Position numbers and translations under genes: made by a program. From an uncultured Lachnospiraceae bacterium (GTDB lineage Bacteria; Bacillota; Clostridia; Lachnospirales; Lachnospiraceae): a stretch of DNA of 47,272 nt. This document shows positions 40,697-47,272 of the stretch, in pieces (the stretch's first letter is position 1; every line of letters starts with the position of its first letter). Where the stretch lies: assembly GCA_910584915.1 (NCBI GenBank), contig CAJUDM010000018.1, positions 1 through 47,272 of the forward strand, in the 5' to 3' direction. A model generated the notes under the pieces. It was not told where the DNA came from, made no database searches, and saw only the letters and a program-made list of their open reading frames with translations.

Positions 40697-43356
40697 GTGG
40701 ACGAAATGACAGAGAATGCCGTGCGGGGAGAGCGGGTGCGGAGCATCAGCGGATGAAAAACCGGCGGAACGAATCGGAAGATCGACATGTGAGGAAAGTA
40801 GACAGAGGTTCCATCTTTCACAGGGTGGCGAGACAGAGCCTGAAAAGGAACCGCGCAGGCACCCTTGTGACGATCATCGGTGTTGCGCTGTCCACGGCAC
40901 TGTTCACGGCGATCGCCACATTCGGCACTTCGATCATCGGTTTTATGATCGATTCGGAGGTGGCAAAAGGCGGTAACTGGCATATCACCTTTTCGGATAT
41001 TCCGCTGTCCCGGATGGCGGAATGGGAGGAAGACCCGGAGGCGGAGGAGGGGGTATTTTTTGAGAACACAGGCTATGCTGTGCTGGAGGGAGCGGGAGAG
41101 CAGAGTGCAAAGAAGCCGTATCTCTTTATCGCGGGATTTTCCGATGAGACATTTGAGAGGCTGCCGGTCTCTCTGACCTGTGGCAGAATGCCGGAGAACA
41201 GCGAAGAGATCATTGTGCCTGCCGAGAGCATTGCCTGGAAGGCGGGGGTACGGATCGGTGTCAACGATACGCTGACACTTTTGGTCGGAGAGCGGCAGGA
41301 AAACGGGAAGGTGCTGACGCAGTGTGACCCCTACAGGCAGGGGGAGGCGCTTTCGGGAACGAAGGAGCGCACCTACACGGTGGTGGGGACTTTTGAGAGG
41401 CCCGGTTTTGAACTGCACGCCGCGCCGGGCTATACGGTGATCACAAGGGCGGACGGGAAGGCGGAGAGCGGGAGCCTCTATATGGCGCTGAAAAATCCCC
41501 GCAGTGTCCGGGATTACGGGGAGAAGCGGGCGGCGGAGAGTTCCTACGGTATCAATGAGAATCTGCTGCGTTTTATGGGCGTCTCGGACAACAGGGTGTT
41601 CAACGTATTTATGTATACCATAGGCGGCGTCCTGGCGGCAATCATTATGACAGGCTCGGTATTTCTGATCTACAACGCTTTCCAGATTTCCCTGAACGCA
41701 CGCATGCATCAGTACGGTATTCTGATGTCAGTGGGGGCGACAGCAAAGCAGCTACGGGGCATGGTGTTGTACGAGGGACTCTGCATCGGCTGTGTCGGCA
41801 TCCCGGCGGGGATGGCGGCAGGAATCGGCTGTGTCAGCCTTCTGCTGCCTGTGGTGGCGGAAAATTTTGCAGGTATCATCAACTACGGGGAAAGGCTTAC
41901 GCTGTCGGTATCGTTTCCTGCGCTTTTGGGATCGGCACTGATCAGCCTTGTCACGATCCTGATCTCGGCATATATACCTGCGCGGAAGGCGGCGGCCTCG
42001 CCCGTCATGGACTGCATCCGTCAAAACGGCGAGGTGAAAGCGGAGGCGGGACAGGTTGAGATCGGAAGGACAGCATGGAAACTCTGCGGGCTGGAGGGAG
42101 CGCTGGCACTCAAAAATTTCCGGCGGAATAAAAAACGGTACCGCAGCATTGTGCTCTCCCTGACGCTGAGTGTTGTCCTGACGGTGACGGGGAGCGCCTT
42201 CGGAGGAGCGCTTGGGAAGATGGGAAGCGAGTACACCGGGCAGAAGTCGGATGGGGATGTCCTTCTCACAACACAGGATATGGCGCCCCGGGCGTTTGAG
42301 GGATTGTGCGGAGAACTTGCAGGACTCGAGGGTATCGAGCGCGCCACCTGGCAGACGGACTGCTTTTATCAGGCGCGGACGGAGGATCTGCCGGCGGATT
42401 TCCTTTTGGAATACAGGGAGGCGATGGGAGATGAGAGTGCGGGAACTGTGCAGGATGTGACGCTCTGTACACAGTTTATCGAGGATGATATCTATGAGGC
42501 GTATATAGAGGAGATGGGGCTTCCCGTGGAAGAGTACCGAGGGACGGACGGAAAAGTGCTGATCTGCCTGATGGATTTGACGGAACATGTCACATATTTT
42601 GCGGGGGATTCCATGTATTTTACGCTCGAATCCGCCGCCGGAGGGGCGGGGAAGAGGATCTGTGCGACTTTTGAGGATTCCTATCCGCTGGACGGGGTGT
42701 TTGTCCTGGAGGATGATCCTGCGTATTGTTTTGTTGTGACGGCGCCGTTATCTGCAAGGGAGCAGTTTGAGGGGCAGAAGACCGTGGACGGCAAGGTGCA
42801 TCTGGGGGCGTTTTTCTGGAGTAAAAATCCCACGGAGGCGCTCCGGAAGATACAGAAGTGGCTGCTGGAAAAAGAGGTTATGGCAAACTACAGTCTGCTG
42901 AATGTGTCCAGGGCGTTTGAGTTGTACCGCAGTGCGGAGTTTATTATCAGTATTTTTACTTATGTGTTTGTATTCATGATATCTCTGATCGCCATCGCCA
43001 ATGTGTTCAACACGATCTCCGCCAATATCAGGATGCGGCGCAGGGAGTTTGCGATGCTGCGCTCGGTGGGCATGTCCGACGCGGATTTTAAGAGAATGCT
43101 GCGTTTCGAGTGCGTATTCTATGGCATGCGCACGCTGGCGGCGGGGGTGCCTGTTGCGGTTTTGCTGTCCTTTTTGATCCACAGGGTGTTCATGGCTGTG
43201 GAGCAGATGGATGATGTGGCATTCACATTTCCCTGGGGCGCACTGGCGTTCAGCGTGCTGGAGGTGTTCGGGATCGTCTTTCTCACAATGGCGTATATGG
43301 CGGGGAAGATCAGGCGGGAGAATATTATGGATGCGCTGCGGGATGAGATGACATAG
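40693..43356 (+). CDS. FtsX-type ABC permease with two FtsX domains
   Basis: 887 residues. A first membrane segment (LVTIIGVALSTALFTAIATF, about residues 58-77) is followed by an outer domain of about 220 residues, three segments (about 305-435), a second repeat with its own first segment (SIVLSLTLSVVLTVTGSAFG, about 488-507), another outer domain of about 230 residues and three last segments (about 755-870). This 4+4 pattern with two outer domains is common in peptide-resistance and lipoprotein-type transporters of Firmicutes. The start ATG at 40693 overlaps the ATPase stop; ATG at 40753 is possible. It probably protects against a cell-wall-active peptide. Confidence 0.9.
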   Translation: MSGRNDRECRAGRAGAEHQRMKNRRNESEDRHVRKVDRGSIFHRVARQSLKRNRAGTLVTIIGVALSTALFTAIATFGTSIIGFMIDSEVAKGGNWHITFSDIPLSRMAEWEEDPEAEEGVFFENTGYAVLEGAGEQSAKKPYLFIAGFSDETFERLPVSLTCGRMPENSEEIIVPAESIAWKAGVRIGVNDTLTLLVGERQENGKVLTQCDPYRQGEALSGTKERTYTVVGTFERPGFELHAAPGYTVITRADGKAESGSLYMALKNPRSVRDYGEKRAAESSYGINENLLRFMGVSDNRVFNVFMYTIGGVLAAIIMTGSVFLIYNAFQISLNARMHQYGILMSVGATAKQLRGMVLYEGLCIGCVGIPAGMAAGIGCVSLLLPVVAENFAGIINYGERLTLSVSFPALLGSALISLVTILISAYIPARKAAASPVMDCIRQNGEVKAEAGQVEIGRTAWKLCGLEGALALKNFRRNKKRYRSIVLSLTLSVVLTVTGSAFGGALGKMGSEYTGQKSDGDVLLTTQDMAPRAFEGLCGELAGLEGIERATWQTDCFYQARTEDLPADFLLEYREAMGDESAGTVQDVTLCTQFIEDDIYEAYIEEMGLPVEEYRGTDGKVLICLMDLTEHVTYFAGDSMYFTLESAAGGAGKRICATFEDSYPLDGVFVLEDDPAYCFVVTAPLSAREQFEGQKTVDGKVHLGAFFWSKNPTEALRKIQKWLLEKEVMANYSLLNVSRAFELYRSAEFIISIFTYVFVFMISLIAIANVFNTISANIRMRRREFAMLRSVGMSDADFKRMLRFECVFYGMRTLAAGVPVAVLLSFLIHRVFMAVEQMDDVAFTFPWGALAFSVLEVFGIVFLTMAYMAGKIRRENIMDALRDEMT

Positions 43357-43406
43357 GGAGCCATTGAGGAGCGGCAGTGCGAAAGCTGCCGCCCCTCCGG
43401 GTAAAG

Positions 43407-43883
43407 TTAAACTGCCTCGTCCCGCTCTTTTTCCCGCAGCCTGCTGTTCATCCGCCGGATCTGCCTCCTGATGGCGCAGTACTGCGCAAGCCAGATCACC
43501 GCGTAGATCACAAAGAACAGAGCAAAGTAACAGAGGGCGCCGGGCAGGCTGTGGGGCATCCACCGCATGAACCAGGCGATGGGGAAGGAAGCGGCACAGC
43601 AGAAGGCAAGGTGGCTTATTGTCATTTTCAGAAGGCTCCATCCCTCCATATCCCAGATGACGAAGGAGACGTCATAGAGGGAGCCGTAGATCATGCCGAA
43701 AACGGCCTGCAGCAGGACAGCGTTTATCTCACTGCCGCAGACAGCGATGAGATCAGGGGGAACCGGATAGTAAGTTCCGTCTCCGATGAGGAGTGAGATC
43801 ACGATTGTGCACAGGACGCAGATCGTAAGTCCGATGGGGGCGCCCAAGAGGGCGCGTGTCAGGATGCTTTTTCTTATATTCAT
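43407..43883 (-). CDS. DUF3021 membrane protein
   Basis: 158 residues with four membrane segments (about 10-33, 55-75, 88-108, 116-136) and a charged cytoplasmic tail (RRQIRRMNSRLREKERDE). DUF3021 proteins are usually encoded right after a LytTR regulator, as here, and are thought to modulate it. No catalytic residue was seen. The gap of 192 bp to the LytTR gene is longer than usual and holds several hairpins. A TTCGTCTTTCCT-like weak site precedes the ATG at 43883. Confidence 0.8.
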   Translation of the reverse strand: MNIRKSILTRALLGAPIGLTICVLCTIVISLLIGDGTYYPVPPDLIAVCGSEINAVLLQAVFGMIYGSLYDVSFVIWDMEGWSLLKMTISHLAFCCAASFPIAWFMRWMPHSLPGALCYFALFFVIYAVIWLAQYCAIRRQIRRMNSRLREKERDEAV

Positions 43884-44075
43884 AGTTTTTGTCGTTCAAT
43901 CCCGTTTTTGAGGGATTGAATATTCCTTTCTCCCGGTCGTCCCGGGTGGTGATATAAAGGTTTCATGCGAAGCGTTTAGTAACCTTAATGCACAGTGCAT
44001 GTACGGACAGCGCAGCGAGTGCGATGTCCTGATTGAAGGTTGAGATTTTTACAGTAATAATATTGATTCAGTCAT
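43884..44075. other. Hairpin-rich gap between LytTR and DUF3021 genes
   Basis: TTCAATCCC pairs with GGGATTGAA (about 43896-43921). A second imperfect hairpin is formed by GGACAGCGCA and TGCGATGTCC (about 44007-44031). TGCACAGTGCA near 43990 is a short palindrome. These may adjust DUF3021 expression or be remnants of a dispersed element. Confidence 0.4.
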
Positions 44076-44516
44076 CTATACTCCCAGCACCTGCTTTATT
44101 TTTTTGACGTATCTTCTCGATACATAGGTTGTGGTGCCGTCCGCGAGGGAGACACAGATGGTTCCGGTAAAACTCAGGTCAAAGTTTTTCACCTTTTTCA
44201 GATTGATGATCTCCGAGTTGGATATCCGGACAAAACAGTCTTTGTCGAGCCGCTCTTCAAGCTCATAGAGCCGCAGACGGAGCGTGTAATCTCCGCTCAG
44301 GGTGGAGGCGAAAACCTTTCCCGCCGCCGCATAGAGGCGGAGGATATCGGACTGCTCCAATATTTCCAGCGTGTCGTTCCGAAAGCCGGAGAGGACTTTT
44401 GGAGAATGTTCCGATATCCTGCCGACCAGGGTGTTTATCTCGTCGGTCACTTTGTCTGTATAGATGATGATTTTAGGCTCTTTACAAGCACTGTCGATTT
44501 TGATTTCTACCTGCAT
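44076..44516 (-). CDS. LytTR DNA-binding domain regulator
   Basis: 146 residues. The N-terminal 45 residues (VEIKIDSACKEPKIIIYTDK) resemble the short dimerisation part of receiver-less LytTR proteins. Residues about 45-146 are the LytTR domain: GNDTLEILEQSDILRLYAAAGKVF-like start, YELEERLDKDCFVRISNSEIINLKKV, and TTYVSRRYVKKIKQ at the end. It binds DNA through a beta-type domain and likely controls a nearby operon with its membrane partner DUF3021. AAAAAGGAG lies 12 bp before the ATG at 44516. The upstream gap 44517-44774 shows no gene. Confidence 0.9.
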   Translation of the reverse strand: MQVEIKIDSACKEPKIIIYTDKVTDEINTLVGRISEHSPKVLSGFRNDTLEILEQSDILRLYAAAGKVFASTLSGDYTLRLRLYELEERLDKDCFVRISNSEIINLKKVKNFDLSFTGTICVSLADGTTTYVSRRYVKKIKQVLGV

Positions 44517-44774
44517 CTGTCTGACGGTCTCCTTTTTGTCATTTTTCCGATCATCTGCTCTGAAGGTTATACATTTGCCTGCGTGTGTTTACAGTATATA
44601 CTATGAGCGGGAAGATTTCCGCTGTTTTTTGACAGACGGTTGTTTTTCGCATGCGGATGGTAATTTACTGTGAGTGAATTGAAAGAACTGTCATAAAATA
44701 TGGAAAAGCCATATGAAAAGTATTGTTCAAACAGAAAATGATTTAAAAGATATTGAACTGATATAAAAACTTTA

Positions 44775-44803
44775 TTGTATTCGGCGGACCAGTATGGTAC
44801 AAT
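44775..44803 (+). promoter_or_regulatory. Promoter of the small toxin mRNA
   Basis: TTGTAT (44775-44780), a 17-bp spacer and TACAAT (44798-44803). Transcription would start near 44810, at the left arm of a long inverted repeat. Confidence 0.7.
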
Positions 44804-44811
44804 GGCGATGT

Positions 44812-45068
44812 GGGAAACCAGAGAGCCAAGGCGGCTTATCCTCTCTTTGCGGGAGGGGTGCCCTCCCGACGAAAGAAAGGAGGGATGCCAATGTATATTA
44901 CATATTCTGAACTGGTTCAGATAGGAATATTTATTTGTGCCCTTGTGGGATTGTGTTATACGATCTTTCGGGGAAAGAAATAGCCGCCACTACTGCAATA
45001 GTGACGGCGTGATGCGTAAAGCATTGGTTTAGTTATTGTTGAGAGTAAGCCGCTTCTCTGGCTTTCCC
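44812..45068. repeat. Inverted repeat framing the toxin transcript
   Basis: The left arm 44812-44837 (starts GGGAAACCAGAGA) and right arm 45047-45068 (ends CTCTGGCTTTCCC) are imperfect inverted copies. The 5' and 3' ends of the sense RNA could pair, as in several type I toxin mRNAs that are kept untranslated by end-to-end pairing. A further hairpin CGGGAGGG / CCCTCCCG (44850-44868) lies before the ribosome site. Confidence 0.7.
44891..44983 (+). CDS. Small hydrophobic type I toxin candidate (holin-like toxin family)
   Basis: 30 residues, MYITYSELVQIGIFICALVG at the start and a basic tail FRGKK. It is one hydrophobic helix (about residues 8-25) framed by a short polar start and a positive end, the form of Hol_Tox/TxpA/BsrG-type membrane toxins. 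AAAGGAGG lies 8 bp before the ATG at 44891. CCCTCCC just upstream could mask this site by pairing with GGAGGG. The gene sits between convergent promoters with an antisense RNA candidate covering its 3' end. The toxin role is inferred from form and context. Confidence 0.7.
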   Translation: MYITYSELVQIGIFICALVGLCYTIFRGKK

Positions 45069-45069
45069 T
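44972..45069 (-). ncRNA. Putative antisense RNA (antitoxin) to the small toxin
   Basis: A minus-strand promoter at 45076-45104 would start an RNA near 45069. It would end at the hairpin 44983-45008 (GCCGTCACTA / TAGTGGCGGC) followed on the minus strand by TATTTCTTT. The RNA of about 100 nt is complementary to the toxin stop codon region and 3' untranslated part, as in TxpA/RatA-type pairs. Confidence 0.6.
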
Positions 45070-45075
45070 TTTTCC

Positions 45076-45104
45076 ATTATAGCATGGAGGGAAAAGTGTT
45101 TCAA
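45076..45104 (-). promoter_or_regulatory. Promoter of the antisense RNA
   Basis: On the minus strand TTGAAA (45099-45104), a 17-bp spacer and TATAAT (45076-45081). It is stronger by consensus than the toxin promoter, as expected for an antitoxin RNA in excess. Confidence 0.7.
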
Positions 45105-45147
45105 GATGTTTTTGATAAAGAGGGATACAAGAAGAAAGGGGATATCT

Positions 45148-45891
45148 ATGAGGAAGATTGTAGAAATATGCGCCGGAGGTTATGAGGACTGCGTGAGTGC
45201 CGCACTGGGCGGGGCGGACAGGGTTGAGTTGAACGCGGCGTTGAGCGTGGGAGGACTGACTCCCGGTATCACGGTTTTGAGAAAGGTAAAACGGGACACG
45301 GACTTAAAGGTAATCTGTATGGTGCGTCCGAGGGCGGCAGGTTTTTGTTATACGGAGAAGGAGAAAGAGGTAATGTTTGAGGAAGCAGGGCTGCTTCTTG
45401 AACATGGCGCGGACGGGATCGCCTTTGGATTTTTAAATGCGGACGGCAGTATCGATAAGGACAGTACGGATCGGATGATCTGTCTGATCCATAGACAAAA
45501 GAAGGAGGCGGTCTTTCACCGGGCTTTTGATGTGTGCGGGGACGCCTGCGGCGCCATGGAGTTTTTGATCTCCCTGGGGGCGGAGAGGGTGCTGACTTCG
45601 GGGCAGCGGGCGAAGGCGATGGAAGGGAAAAAGCTTCTGAAACAGCTGCAGGCGTCTTACGGCAGTCAGATCCAGATATTGGCGGGCAGCGGCGTCAATG
45701 AGACAAACGTGGGGGAGCTGATGGCGTATACCGGGATAAGCCAGGTGCATTCTTCCTGCAAAGATTACCGGGAAGATCCGACCACGGCGGCGGGGGATGT
45801 CTCCTATGCGTATCTCCCTGCGCCTTATGAGCGTTGCTGTGATGTGGTTTCGTCAGAAAAGGTGAGACGCCTGGTGGATGCCTGCAGGTAA
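45148..45891 (+). CDS. cutC: CutC family protein
   Basis: 247 residues from the ATG at 45148 (GAAAGGGGA upstream); an in-frame ATG at 45106 lies within the antisense promoter and was rejected. Hallmarks of the TIM-barrel CutC family: VEICAGGYEDCVSAALGGAD, RVELNAALSVGGLTPG, VMVRPRAAGFCYTEKE, GADGIAFGFLNADGSID, VFHRAFDVC, ERVLTSGQ, ILAGSGVNETN and VHSSCK. CutC was linked to copper tolerance, but its enzymatic role is unproven. The gene appears monocistronic, with a two-way hairpin after it. Confidence 0.94.
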   Translation: MRKIVEICAGGYEDCVSAALGGADRVELNAALSVGGLTPGITVLRKVKRDTDLKVICMVRPRAAGFCYTEKEKEVMFEEAGLLLEHGADGIAFGFLNADGSIDKDSTDRMICLIHRQKKEAVFHRAFDVCGDACGAMEFLISLGAERVLTSGQRAKAMEGKKLLKQLQASYGSQIQILAGSGVNETNVGELMAYTGISQVHSSCKDYREDPTTAAGDVSYAYLPAPYERCCDVVSSEKVRRLVDACR

Positions 45892-45999
45892 GTGCAAAAG
45901 CTTGAGTGAGAGATATTATGGAAGGCATGCGAAAAACTATATGGGGAAACCGTGTGATAAAAGCATACAATGAAGATCATATGATGAAAGCCATAACAA

Positions 46000-46036
46000 A
46001 CCGGGGTGGAGAAGTTCTTTCCATCCCGGTGCCTTT
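46000..46036. terminator. Hairpin between cutC and the polyamine-binding protein gene
   Basis: ACCGGGGTGGA pairs with TCCATCCCGGT (one G-T pair). T-rich sequence follows on both strands, though short. It separates convergent genes. Confidence 0.6.
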
Positions 46037-46078
46037 AGCGGATCATTTACCGTAAATATTTTATATTTCGTAATGCTG

Positions 46079-47182
46079 CTATTTCGCTGATTTCACTTCC
46101 GTCATGACAGCGACCATCTTATCTAACATCTCGCCGTCCTTCTCGTTGATGACCACAAGATTGTTCTTGATCTCGTCGGAGAGTACGCAGACTTCCATAT
46201 TGACAAGATCCTCCGGCAGATGTTCCGCTGCGGCTTCGTTAAAGCACACGTAAGAAAACTCGGACAGAAGTTCCGCGGAGATTTCTGGGCGGAGTATAAA
46301 GTCGATAAAGAGCTGCGCCTCTTTTTTGTGTTTTGTCCCCTTTAAGATGACAAGATTGTCGATCGTCAGCGGGAACTGCTCCTGCTTCATCACCACGGTG
46401 AGATCGCTGTTTTCCCGCATTGCCTGGATCGCGTCGCCGCTGTAGATGTAGGCGAGCGCCACTTCCCCTCTTGTGATGGAGATCCTCTCATCCGCGATCT
46501 GGGAGTAGGATTTCAGGTTGGTGTTGAGTTTCAGCAGGTATTCCTTTGCGGTGTCTAGGGCGGCGAGGTCCGTGGTGACAGGATCGATGCCGCTGCCCTG
46601 CAGTGCCAGGGTGATATTGCTCTCGATATCATCGAAGATCAGAAGATTATTCTCCAGCGCCGGGTTTAACAGGTCTTCGGCGGTGTCCACCGTGACGCCC
46701 AGCTCATCCAGCATGGGTTTGTTGGCGAGGGCGACGTTGATCGTGCCGAAATAGGGCACGGTGTACTCGTTCTCGGGATCGTAGACAAGGCCGAGGTAGG
46801 CATCGTCGATGTTCCCCAGGTTGGTGATGGCACCCTCGTCGAAGGGCTCGAGGAGATCGTTGTCCTTGAATGCCTGAATATATGTGTTTGTGGGAACCGC
46901 TATATCATATTCGCCCTCTTTTCCGGCAATCAGTTTTGCCAGCAGTTCATCGTTGGATTCATAGGTAGTCTCAATGACCTTGATGCCGTATTCTGCTTCA
47001 AACTGGTCCAGGACATCCTGTGTCATATACTCTGACCAGTTGTAAAGATAGATCTCATCAGCGTAGCCGTTGCCGTCTTTATCATCTGATGAAGCGTCAC
47101 CGCTGCTGCCGCAGCCTGAAAGTGCGCAGGCGCATCCCACTGTCAAAATGCCTGCCGCGAGTAGTGCGAAAGTACGTTTCAT
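46079..47182 (-). CDS. potD: Spermidine/putrescine ABC transporter binding lipoprotein (PotD-type)
   Basis: 367 residues. Signal peptide with lipobox LSGC (Cys24) anchors it outside the membrane. PotD features: IYLYNWSEYMTQDVLDQFEAE, KVIETTYESNDELLAKL, YDIAVPTNTYIQAFKDNDLL, then VPYFGTINVALANK, and SYSQIADERISITRGEVALA followed by YIYSGDA. Trp, Tyr, Asp and Glu in such positions hold the polyamine. GGAGGAAAAAAAATG gives a strong start at 47182. In related genomes potD ends a potABCD operon, so the ATPase and permeases should lie beyond the window edge on this strand. A conserved reading frame ends 12 bp upstream of it. Confidence 0.93.
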   Translation of the reverse strand: MKRTFALLAAGILTVGCACALSGCGSSGDASSDDKDGNGYADEIYLYNWSEYMTQDVLDQFEAEYGIKVIETTYESNDELLAKLIAGKEGEYDIAVPTNTYIQAFKDNDLLEPFDEGAITNLGNIDDAYLGLVYDPENEYTVPYFGTINVALANKPMLDELGVTVDTAEDLLNPALENNLLIFDDIESNITLALQGSGIDPVTTDLAALDTAKEYLLKLNTNLKSYSQIADERISITRGEVALAYIYSGDAIQAMRENSDLTVVMKQEQFPLTIDNLVILKGTKHKKEAQLFIDFILRPEISAELLSEFSYVCFNEAAAEHLPEDLVNMEVCVLSDEIKNNLVVINEKDGEMLDKMVAVMTEVKSAK

Positions 47183-47193
47183 TTTTTTTCCTC

Positions 47194-47271
47194 CTATTCC
47201 AGTTCCGTAACTGCCCTGACGATACCCATATCCGGCAGAGAAAATCCTGTCTGTGAAACAGCCAGTATTTC
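47194..47271 (-). CDS. Possible 3' end of the upstream gene (cut by window edge)
   Basis: One minus-strand frame stays open from the window edge to a TAG at 47194-47196. It reads about 25 residues ending PDMGIVRAVTELE, 11 bp before the PotD-type start. The spacing fits an upstream operon member. The residues are too few to assign; a potC-like permease is expected from gene order but the text does not prove it. Confidence 0.35.
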   Translation of the reverse strand, partial: EILAVSQTGFSLPDMGIVRAVTELE

Positions 47272-47272
47272 C

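Overview
The window looks like a chromosomal segment of a gut-type Clostridia, most likely Lachnospiraceae. The reasons are strong AGGAGG-type ribosome binding sites, frequent GTG/TTG starts, many lipoproteins with an L-x-x-C lipobox, two-component and ABC systems of Gram-positive type, a LytTR/DUF3021 pair, and enzymes typical of amino-sugar and Amadori-product scavenging. No rRNA, tRNA, phage module, complete insertion sequence or CRISPR array was seen.

Layout. 1-3.7 kb (minus strand): a small ORF, a zinc-ribbon sigma factor fused to a membrane segment and an outer domain, and a secreted coiled-coil protein with 39-bp tandem repeats. 4.1-6.8 kb: an apparent insertion region where an Mrr-like nuclease gene has beheaded a lipoprotein gene, followed by a DUF4143 ATPase and a hypothetical protein. 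6.9-10.8 kb: an ECF sigma factor, a membrane protein and an ABC exporter pair. 10.8-12.5 kb: an MFS efflux gene behind a long leader with a 14-codon peptide and competing stems. 12.6-15.0 kb (minus): a complete polar amino acid ABC importer. 15.1-18.6 kb: a hybrid sensor kinase with a folded leader, plus a stand-alone receiver. 18.7-23.5 kb: MATE exporter, peroxiredoxin Bcp, an orphan lipoprotein, a surface-protein relic and YaaA.

23.6-35.9 kb is the most interesting part: a fructoselysine (frl)-type locus. It contains two GntR/UTRA regulators, a YtcJ-like amidohydrolase, a FrlC-like epimerase, a YfcC-family carrier, two SIS deglycase-like proteins, two PfkB kinases, a second amidohydrolase and YjbQ. 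Three copies of one 18-bp operator-like sequence each sit in the spacer between -35 and -10: before the enzyme operon, before the regulators, and before an adjacent amino acid ABC importer. That importer is broken by an internal deletion. The simplest reading is one regulon for uptake and breakdown of glycated amines, with the importer lost and the YfcC carrier left as the candidate transporter.

36-47 kb: a GNAT acetyltransferase, an alpha/beta hydrolase, an OmpR-type regulator with an intramembrane-type sensor kinase controlling a large FtsX-type ABC transporter (four 11-bp phased repeats lie before its promoter), DUF3021/LytTR, a small type I toxin-antitoxin candidate with convergent promoters, CutC, and a PotD-type polyamine-binding lipoprotein on the minus strand. 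All functions are read from sequence motifs and remembered family features; no search or folding program was run.
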